Below, piece after piece: positions 54,788-64,000 of a stretch of DNA of 64,000 bases. The notes beneath the pieces are model-generated. The model did no database searches, had not been told where the DNA came from, and saw only the letters and a program-made list of their open reading frames with translations. Numbering within the stretch: the first letter of the stretch is position 1; every line of letters starts with the position of its first letter. The DNA comes from Hirundichthys speculiger (Eukaryota; Chordata; Actinopteri; Beloniformes; Exocoetidae): positions 1-64,000 of the forward strand of contig JAGFBZ010002318.1 of NCBI GenBank assembly GCA_018398805.1, given 5' to 3'. The translations under genes and the position numbers were made by a program.

Positions 54788-57542
54788 CACACGGAGACAT
54801 ATAGATCTGCTGGACTGGAAAAGGGCTGATAACTGAGGCTGACTTGTAATACCCTTTGTCACCCTTTGTCACACTAGACAACTTTTGTTTTATGTGCTTC
54901 CCCAATGTGGTCAGAAGTATTATCATACTAAAAAGCCACAAGGTTTATCTGTGGTCACAACCAACTGTAGAAATCACAACTTCACAATTAGTCTATTAAA
55001 TAAACATACATTAAAGAGTGCTGGACAGGAAGCTATTAAAGGTGTTTTAAAGAAGACTAATTGAGATTGTTACAACTTATGTGACAGATTGTGAAATGCA
55101 GGTTGAATGTATGTCTAAAAGCTCCCAACACACTTGCCAGACTATGACTCGATAGGCTAGAATAATTTCATTTTCCTACAATAAGCATTAGAAGATAAAA
55201 GGCATTTGTTAAAGTGGAGGAGTGCAATCTTATCTTAGTAAGTAACCTATGACTGAGCAAACGCAGTTTGCAGGTTTGTGGATCTAAGCTTTGCACACAG
55301 CAACCATAAAAATTGTATAATAACTTACAGTTTTTAAAATCTTGCATTGTGTAGCCACAAATACCATATACCAGATAATTTCAGGAGGTCAAGGTGAATG
55401 TGCTAGTGCTTCTGGGTATTTCCCTCCAGTCTGCAGCTGGTAGGTCACATGTCACAATGTTAGTAATCTCAAGCAGTTTCTCAGAATGCTGTTTTTGGGT
55501 CTAGTATTTAGCTTCTCAGAGTAAGTTCCTTTCCTCTTCTCCTGCTCCATTTCTTCTAAGGGAACTGATCCGTGTTGTAAAAATCAGTCAACCAGATACT
55601 CTCTCTCACTGTCAAAATAACCATGATAACAAAAAGCTTGTCCTTCCAATATGCCCCCCCCCCAACCCCACACACACGCTGATTGTCCCATGCAGATGTT
55701 TGTACTTATATTAATGATTTGCAATTATTAATTGCAGAGCTGAAGACACATTTACCAGTATAAGTTGGGATAACTACTTTGACACACATTGTCATTCATC
55801 AAACCCACCAGTATTCTCAAATAAAGTTAAAACTCCAAAAACTGCAGATTACCTGCATATGAAAATATAAAGTACTGATCAAACTTTTACTTTGCTGAAG
55901 TTTTCAGCTTCAGAAAACGACTAACAATCCAGTCACTGTAAGAAGTTGAGACGCATGTTAATACCAAGTGTGACCTGTCCAGCTGTGACTGGGTCACTCA
56001 GGACGGATTTTAAAACCAGTTGTAAACCGGGCCTAGAAGAGGAGAAAGGCCCTACTTAGATCTGGTCATAAAATCTGTCCCAACTGTTCCACTCCCAATC
56101 AGAGACACTGAGGTACAGGTGTAAACCACATTCTGTGGTCTGGGCCACACTCTTTAAGCAGCATAAGATCAATGTGTCATGTGTCACATCAAGGTAACGA
56201 CTACTTCCTGGCGTCTGCAGGCAGAAGGATGCACTCGTTTGTGCGATAACTGTCACATTAAAGTGTGAAACAAGAAGCGGGAGCCAAAGCATCTGACAAC
56301 ATTAACGGTCTGTCTGCGAGTCCTTTTAATGTCCAGCAGACAGGAAGAGTTTTCTTTTTAAAAGTTTAGTCAAATGCTATCCCCTGGAAGTAGAAAAAGG
56401 AAAAAACAAAAAAAAACAATTTGGTCTTTGCAGGTGGAAATCACTTGCTCATTTTCACAGTGGTGGAGTGCGATCCATTCACAAGTCATCACCCAGGTCA
56501 CATGTAGAGAAACATGTTAACCCCCAGTAGTAGTGAACGGTGGTCAGAGAGAAAAGGACTGCACTGGTTACCCCTGAGGGCATTTAAGAATTATCAAGTG
56601 GAAATAATCAGTGTATAATAGAGACAAAGGACTGGAGCAGTGTTTCTGAGAACATGTTGAACTCTTGTGCTTAAACAAAAAAAAGAACTGAATTTAAACT
56701 TAAGACTTAACAATTTAAACATTAAAAATGATCAAGTGGAAATAGCAAGTGTATTATGTTACCCAGGGATTACTTAATACACTGTTCCATCTATGGTCCA
56801 TCCCATAATACTGAGGGAATCCATGAACAGCGCCAAGAAAAAGAAAATCTACTAAATATTAATTTCTGCTAATATGTGAATGTAACTTGGCAGATGTGAG
56901 GTACAGCAAGCTGCGTTCCTTTTCATTATGAGACACAAGTTATCTTATTTGTTAGGCAATTTCATTGTTCATAACAAATATGAATGAAGTGCTTCTTTAA
57001 AAAAAAAATTTTAAAGCATAGTCTACAATTTTAAAACCTGATGATGTTACAATTCTTGCCTGTTTAATTCACTTTCAGGTTTAAACTTTGTCAACGATTA
57101 TAGACCTGAGAAATCTACATAGCCACATTTTTACATCTGAAAAGGCTTTTAACGGAAAAAAACAACCTATTTTAACAAAAACATTTGAAAGGTAAAATGC
57201 TACAGTTGAATACTGTTGGATACAATGAGTGGGCCAGGCAAGGTCAGCATTATGGAACATGAGGGACCAGGGAGGGACAGTGTCTAAAAAAACCACTACA
57301 TTACTGCAGAACTGCTGACAGGTCTGTCCCTGGTAGGTTTACCCAAAGCTGTGTGTTTGAAAGAGATGTTCCACTGAAGTCACAGCCAACCAGGCCAAAG
57401 AGAGGAGGGAAAAAACAGCTGCTGAACACATGAATGGAAACACAGCTGTGTAGTTAGCAGGTTTACTAGCTACCAGTTTAACGAACAAAAACAACCATGG
57501 AACATCCACAGAGTTCCACAGACAAAAATCATTATCCATGTA
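54788..57542. other. LBR intron 1, no other feature recognised
   Basis: AT-rich intron sequence with a C run at 55652-55661 and a few A runs. I see no exon or mobile element that I can name. Confidence 0.6.
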
Positions 57543-57640
57543 CAGTGGTACCTCTACTTACGAATTTAATTGGTTCTGGAAGTAGTTTCGTAACCTGAAC
57601 ATTTTGTAAGTCGAGACGTTCGTAAGTAGAGGTACCATTG
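57543..57640. mobile_element. 98-bp palindromic mariner-type MITE
   Basis: CAGTGGTACCTCTACTTACGAA at the left and TTCGTAAGTAGAGGTACCATTG at the right, flanked by TA on both sides (57541-57542, 57641-57642). The two arms make up nearly half of the element. Confidence 0.92.
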
Positions 57641-57779
57641 TATTTCCTACACTGGCTTTATTAGGGCTGTGCTATTAATTAGTTTGTGATTTCAATTTTG
57701 GCCCATAACAATAACAAAAGGCAATGTAAAAAGGGAAGTAAGATTATATTAATTATATTATTGAATTCTGTGAATGACT

Positions 57780-57945
57780 ATTAATTCATGTTTATTAATT
57801 TCCATTCAGGGATTGGCAGTTATAATGGCAGTTATCATTTTAATTAATGATATTTGCTCGGGGGTCATGATCTGGGTCTCTGTAAAGCACCCAGAGACAA
57901 TTGGCATTGTAACAGATGCAATATAAATAAAATTGAATTGAATTA
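57780..57945 (+). mobile_element. LINE 3' end with ATTGAATTGAATT tail
   Basis: TTTGCTCGGGGGTCATGATC, TCTGTAAAGCACCCAGAGAC, then ATGCAATATAAATAAAATTG and ATTGAATTGAATT. Typical final bases of L2/Rex-like fish LINEs; related to the piece at 27890-27980. Confidence 0.8.
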
Positions 57946-60584
57946 GTAAAGTATGACGTGAACTGAATGACACACTTAAGGTGTAGACCCCATTTGTCTC
58001 TAGACAACAATTCCTTCTTCCTTTTTCTGTGTAACAAAGTTCTCTAAGCAATATCAATGTCATGCTGGTGACCTGTCCATAAACCTTTAGCTGATTATTT
58101 GAGCTACTCTACCAGCACAAGCTTCAAAAGTGGATAATGGTTTTAAAGCAGCACAGAGGACCATTGGGTCCCCTATGAGCAGTGGCAGTTAAGACACATT
58201 TACAAATGTCTAATATTTACTTTTCTTTGGTCTCTTCCTCAGTCACCCTCTCTTTTTGTCCTCCATCATGACTTTCTTTAACATCTAAGTTGCCTCTCTC
58301 ACCATGTCCGTCACAGCTCTGTGAGCTAGTTTGGTCGGTGTTACTGTGCAACAGAGTACCAGTTGTCTGACTGGGATGAGAGCTCGAACTTATTTTGTCT
58401 GGTTTTTGCCAATCACAGGCATGAAAAATTGATGCAGCTAGGAAATATTCCTTCAAATTAATTTGACACTAATGTTTTAACGTGAAAAATATCCTTTGTT
58501 TTCCTTTAAATAATGATTTCATTGCTTAACAAAATACTTGTGACTGAGTGTAAATCAGAGGTTTTATTTACATCGATTAACTGGATGAAGAGTCAATGTT
58601 TACTGATATTAAAAAATTTAAAAAAAAAACATGATTTTGATTCAACTTGATTTAGGAGTTATTGATCAATGTGAGACATGATGTGTTAACTGAAAAAAAT
58701 CACTTCCATTCACATTAAATTTCATCAAGTAGCTAAAATATCTTCGCACACGTTTATTTATAGGTTAATTTAGACAACTCAATGATAAAAGATCTGTTCC
58801 TTAAATAAAACTAGACAACAGAAGGTCACTTGATAACATGTATTGATGATAGCTACATAAGACTGACTGATATTTTAATTTTGTATTGATACTGTTGGAT
58901 CTTTCATCGTTAAACTGATCAGTGTAGTCTGGCGGATCATTACACCCCCAGTTCACCTGTAGGGCTGTCAGGAAGTCACATCATTTTTCAAATGCCATTT
59001 TTTAACCCTTAATTGTCCATCTTAAAAATAACTACACATCATCTCCCATTAAACGTTACAATAACAGTTGATAAATGACTAGTATAACACAATTGTTCAA
59101 TTAAATCAGATCTGTAATTCCATGACCTCATGTCAGCCACTTTTTCTCAGAAAATACACAGAAACACACACCAATCACCAGGAGCACAGGGAGAGGAAAC
59201 ATAAAAATGAAAATAAATAATAGAAGTTTACAGCAGGCCCCTAAACCCACTAGCAACTTGTGTAATATGAAAATACACTAAATTAATTTAAAAAATAAAA
59301 TAAAATAAAAAAAAATACAGACCCAGGACAGTCCCTGTTCTCCTCCCTGTTATGAATCCTGACTGATGAGAAATTCCCATCTGATCTTAGGATGGACTGA
59401 TGGGGGAAAAATACGAGTAGAGAGGGTGGAGTTTGAAGAAAAAAGAAAAGTCAGCCAGGGACCCCCACCCCCCCCCCCCCCCACCCCACATTTGCGTGAT
59501 AAAAACAGCTTCTAGTAAAACCACGGAGCTCCAGCAGGTATGCAGCCCCTCTGATTTCACATAATAAAGCTGTAAAAACACCTAAGACAACTGTAGGTCA
59601 AACCTACAGTGATGTAGGACAGATTTATCTGCTCTACGATATAAATAATTACCGAACAGTCAATTAATAGTAATGTCAGCACATTTAATAACATCTGGGA
59701 TGAAGATCAAATGCTACCTGCCATCCCGCATTAAAACAACCGGCCTTTTTTTTTTTTTTCAATCATACTTGGTGTGAATTTTTCTCCCGTTATTATTTGA
59801 CAACACTTATTTCCTGTGACATTTCCCTCCCTGTAGGCTTGTAGAGCTCTTCGGAGACGTTTTACTATTCTTTACGATTTTAAATAGCACTTTATTTACT
59901 CTATAATGTTGAAAAATGTAATAAACAGGAAATGTTTCTTAAATGAAATCCGCTTTACGTTAGCTTTGCTAACACCCAGACAAGTCCTGATCTAGCCGCA
60001 AGTACAGAAAAAATAAAAATAAAAGGAGGGAAAACGTCATGGATTCAAATACTTTCAGAGAGGAGACACCAGAAACATCCGCCCAAAAGTCTGAGTGAGT
60101 CTGGGCACGTTTGACATAACAGCGGTAAATAGAGCACCTTCATACGAGCCAACAGTTTCCAGAACATATGTTACGAGATGGTTAAGAATATAATTTAGTC
60201 AATATTGGGAGTGACGTTTACCGAGCAGGCACCGTCTAACGTCTGGGCATTGCACGGTTGGGAGACGTTAACGTAAAAGTGCCGCTGACCGAAACTAATG
60301 AACAAAACACACAAACAACAAAAGCAACGCACAAAAGAGCCAAATGAGATTTTGAACTTTCACGAAAAAAGATGCTAGGGACATGTATATAATAATTTCC
60401 GGTAGTATTTATACTTGTGCTTGTAAAAACTTGTTAGGTTTCCAGAAATTAGTCATGGCCCAGGTCGCCGTTCACAGCAGCTCGAGATAGCATTCGGCTA
60501 AGATCTAATTTCCCAACAAAGAGAAGCAAGAAAACTACTAGATGTTCTGCAGTTTAAGTATATGCAGCCTGTACTTCTACTTAC

Positions 60585-60690
60585 CTTACGTTGCAAGAAA
60601 TGTTCCGATGACTAAAGCTGATCAATAAATCCCCGCGGGAAAATAGATAAATAAATTAAGCTTAATAATTTAAAAGCGAACTAACGTTTG
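60585..60690 (-). other. LBR: LBR non-coding first exon (5' UTR)
   Basis: On the minus strand, ACGTAAG|GTAAGTAG at 60585/60584 is a perfect donor just downstream of the promoter block. The next acceptor in LBR is seven bases before the ATG (52434), so the first exon is entirely untranslated and intron 1 is about 8.15 kb. The 5' end of the exon is not visible and is set only by the position of the promoter motifs. Confidence 0.55.
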
Positions 60691-60739
60691 ACGTAAACCT
60701 CAATCTCCCTCCCTCTCAGGGCAAAACCGACCAGTGACT

Positions 60740-60842
60740 AGGAAGGCGCGAAGGCTTCTGATTGGCTGGGTCAGCGTTCAATTCAAACGGTTCGTTGCTC
60801 CCATTGGCTGACGGTGGATTTTAAAAGCGACGCTGATTGGTT
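60740..60842 (-). promoter_or_regulatory. LBR: LBR promoter: three CCAAT boxes, TTTGAA and E2F-like site
   Basis: As printed, ATTGG (CCAAT on the minus strand) occurs at 60761-60765, 60803-60807 and 60836-60840, all pointing towards LBR. The upper two are 33 bases apart. Between the lower two is TTCAAA at 60782-60787 (TTTGAA on the minus strand, the CHR word), and below them GGCGCGAA at 60745-60752 resembles an E2F site. There is no TATA box. NF-Y plus CHR/E2F is the arrangement of DREAM-controlled cell-cycle genes; whether LBR is regulated so here is inference. Confidence 0.6.
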
Positions 60843-60951
60843 TCGAGGAGGCCATGACTACTTTGTTTACTAGCGTAAAGTTGCTGTCAGAGAACACGGT
60901 TGAGTTGTCAAAAAAAAAAAAAAAAAAAGAATCCATTTGTTACAAAAAAAA

Positions 60952-61212
<261 letters not shown>

Positions 61213-61699
61213 GTATAGTTAATACAGTTAATAAAACTCAGGTTATTCAGTTAATCTGACCAGTTTACACAGAACTGCATTTTCTCAATAGTTAATAATA
61301 GAACTGTTGGCCATATTTTGAATTCAAATTTTAAATTTCTCTCAATTGCTTTTATGCTTTTCCAATCTAAAGATGATTAATCATGATAGAATCAATTTGG
61401 TTAATCATCAAAGATCACACATTTGAATCTTTGTGGAAAATGGTCCCATGAGCAGAGGGTAACAGATTGATCCAGACTTGGAGCTGTGAGACAGATACGG
61501 TACAATGTATACCAGAATGGTAGATGGAGACCAAACCAGGTGTTTACACCTGGTGTTTATGCCAAAAAGGCACAGAAAGCCTGCAGGAAGTACGATGGAT
61601 TTTGAAAATTCAAACTCCCCAATCAAACATCTGCACAATTTTTTCAACTTCCTTGTCTTTTTCTCTGCAACTCAGGGTGTTTTCCTGTTTTCGCCACAG

Positions 61700-63233
61700 C
61701 TCAGCTCTTCTGTAACAGCAAGTGTAGCAAAACCTCAAACCAGCTGCAGATGAAACTCTTTACAGTCACAGGAAGTGCTGCTGCATGTGTCAGCAAGGTG
61801 AAGCTGCACAGGGATGTTAACTGCAAACACAAGGTAAGATAAATGTCTGTCGAGCTTAAATGCAGGTTTTACTCTTCATACAAAAAGTCTAATATTTAAG
61901 GCAGACAGGGTTTGTGTCACTAAGTAACTGATTCATCCTGAGATCATAAATCACTTGGTAAAGTCAGAGGTTGTGCTGCATTTATGTTATTTTCACATTG
62001 AAACAAATTGTGAACCAAAAGTTTGATGACATGAATTTAAAAGACTGATCTCAGTACCATTTTAGAGATATTGATCTGGAGAGGATCTTCACTCTCAAAG
62101 AAAAAGACATGAAGGGGGGATGGGGGGCAAAAGAAATGACAAAACACTGATTAAAAAAATGTATCTATGGAGCTAAATCAGGAGAAAAAAAGTTTTGGAA
62201 GTCAAAACAAAAACTTATAGATGAAAAATAAAAACTTTGAAACTGAAAGTTTAAGTTTTGATGTTGAACTTTGTAAAATACAACAATTTATTAAAAAAAA
62301 ATTTTGAAGGCAAAGTTTTTTTTCAGTTTATTATTTTTTTATTCAAATCTCAAAATGCTTTGAATAAACTATTTTCTTTCAATTTTCCTTTTAACACACC
62401 TTTTAAAAATTTGGGCTCTTATTTTTCCACTGAAATTTTTTATGTTTTCAGGATTCAGATCTTTCTTTCCACCTACAGATCGTTTTTTTTTTCAGGTTCA
62501 GCCTTTCATCTCTGATCTCACGTGCGGGGGGGCGGGGCATCATGACTGACAAGGCCAGAACCTCTCATACGTGTTGCCTTTAGGGACCGTTCGTACAGTT
62601 AACTGTCCAAACAAATGCTTTCTTCGTACCTCTTTCACTCAGTTCACAGTGAAAACCCGACTCACGTGGTAAAGTTACATTTAGCAAGCTGCTTAGACCG
62701 GACCAATCACGGGATAAAGCGATGATCTTTGCCTGATTTTGCTGGTTAAGACTTCAAAACGTCCCATTTCAAAATAATTAAACTGAAAAACAAAATTATT
62801 TGAATATATTGTTATTTACAAAGTTCAATATCAAAACTTCAACTTTCAGTTTCAAACTTTTATTTTTCATCTATAAGCTTTTGTTTAGAATTTCAAAACC
62901 CTTTTCCCTGATATTAGCTCCATACTTTCTAATCCAGAAGTTCAGAGGATCCTGTTAAAGATATTTCCTGCAGCTGAGGACACAAGTGCAGACCACATGA
63001 ATTTACTGCATCTCAGGATAAATGTATTTGCCACTCAGCAGCAGCTTAGATTGGTCCATCTGCAGAATGAGTGCGCGGTGCGCAGAGAGACGACATCATG
63101 CACACTTGAAAAGTTTGTTCCTCTCATTTTCAGCATCTCTCCTTCTGTCCTCCTGTTCTTCTCCTTTCAGCTGGAGTGTGAGGTGCTGAGAGGACGTCAG
63201 CCATGTTGTTTAACAGATGACAGCGTGGTGTGA
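61700..63233 (+). CDS. Candidate last two exons of an unidentified cysteine-rich protein
   Basis: Not recognised. An exon at 61700-61833 has a pyrimidine-rich acceptor (CTGTTTTCGCCACAG) and a strong donor (AAG|GTAAGA). A second at 63171-63233 has a strong acceptor (TTCTTCTCCTTTCAG) and ends in TGA. Phases agree (phase 1 entering, phase 0 between). The joined 65 residues start QLFCNSKCSKTSNQLQ and end RGRQPCCLTDDSVV, with seven cysteines in C-x3-C and CC patterns, as in a secreted or extracellular protein. No upstream exon was found. Both good splice sites and an open frame could still be chance at this length. Confidence 0.3.
62164..62924. repeat. Foldback element with about 135-bp inverted arms
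   Basis: The left arm (62164-62300) contains TATGGAGCTAA, ACTTATAGATGAAAAATAAA and TTTGAAACTGAAAGTT. The right arm (62790-62924) contains them in reverse order and complement: AACTTTCAGTTTCAAA, TTTATTTTTCATCTATAAGC, TTAGCTCCATA. About 490 bases separate them. It looks like a non-autonomous DNA element; no target duplication was found. It lies in the intron of the candidate gene above. Confidence 0.75.
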
Positions 63234-64000
63234 CAACGCTGACGTCAGTCCTGCCAGGAGGAGAAGTTTTATTTCTAACCAGTGAATGTATTCCATGTAC
63301 TCCAGGTTTTACTGCTGCATCTTTTGTGAAATTTTCATCTCAAATTAATATTCAAATTCAGTTCTTTGAACATCATTAATCCGTGAAGATAATCTCATCG
63401 AATGTTCTGATGATAAATAAGATGAAATGAAGTATATTTCGTTCGAGGTTGTCACAATTCACATTAAAACAGTTTCTCATATTGCAACTTTTATTTTATT
63501 TGCTCGAACAAAACAAAATGTTATCATGTAAGAAAAGACTGATTAACAGGAGACCAGTATGGTACAATGCAGATGATAAAAGAATCAATTTACTGCATCC
63601 AGAATCATCTCAGCTTCATTCCTCTCTGCAGAAATCTGGGTTTACAAAGACAAGCAGGGGAACTCTGACATTTAAATGGTGTGAGGGGATACAGTACACC
63701 CCAGCAATCTGGATTTACAAACAGGCCTTTGAGTCGGGGGGGGGGGGGGCAAAAAAAAAAAAATCACCTCAGACCAAAGATAATCTTTGAAACTTTACAG
63801 GCTTAAAACCAAAAAGAAAACAAACCTGATTGTACTGAGCTGTGAGAGACAACTTCCCACCTGTGAGGAAACTAATCACATATATATTCAGTTATCTTGA
63901 TGCAGATATTTTCCACGATGATGAACATAACCAAGATCACAGAACTCTCCCTTCAAATGAATGTGACTGAAACTAATCCAAACAGGCCGATAACTTTATG
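63234..64000. other. Intergenic, nothing recognised
   Basis: AT-rich sequence with a short G run followed by an A run (63736-63762). The frame 63449-63790 has no recognisable domain. Confidence 0.5.

Overview
The window is vertebrate nuclear DNA, almost certainly from a ray-finned fish. It has small GT-AG exons separated by large introns and very many tandem repeats. The transposons are of fish-typical kinds: Tc1/mariner, hAT, PIF/Harbinger, L1 and L2/Rex-like LINEs, and a dispersed repeat with a GGATGGATGG tail. There are no operons or other prokaryotic features. Almost all long open frames are products of tandem repeats; the real genes were found from short exons with splice sites.

Left third (1 to about 23 kb): the 3' end of a plus-strand polypeptide GalNAc-transferase (GALNT) gene. 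Only the last two coding exons are recognised (7639-7758 and 22496-22651); they encode the end of the ricin-type lectin domain. The 14.7-kb intron between them holds four large minisatellites (8.4-9.1, 11.5-12.3, 13.5-14.4 and 14.9-18.8 kb). A fifth (25-bp unit, 2.6-4.06 kb) lies upstream of the first exon.

Middle (about 23-34 kb): no host gene seen. It is a transposon graveyard with several nests. A Tc1 element sits in a LINE 3' end. A hAT element sits in a Harbinger element, which sits in a LINE-like repeat. One Tc1 element sits inside another.

Right half (35.9-60.8 kb, minus strand): a complete lamin B receptor gene (LBR). It has a non-coding first exon, 13 coding exons that I could place to the base, a promoter with three CCAAT boxes, and probably a 3' UTR down to about 34.2 kb. 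The 617-residue product would have an N-terminal Tudor domain, an RS-rich linker and the C14 sterol reductase-like membrane domain. Two coding exons each carry one extra base that breaks the frame. Its introns hold three BED-finger hAT derivatives, two small hAT MITEs, a LINE fragment and a mariner MITE.

Far right (60.9-64 kb): a long AT microsatellite, a weak candidate for the last two exons of an unidentified plus-strand gene, and a foldback repeat.

The most unusual features are four hAT derivatives within 26 kb that keep BED zinc-finger coding sequence but lack the catalytic domain, the two precisely placeable frame breaks in LBR, and the cluster of minisatellites in one GALNT intron. I did not find a convincing new biological system.
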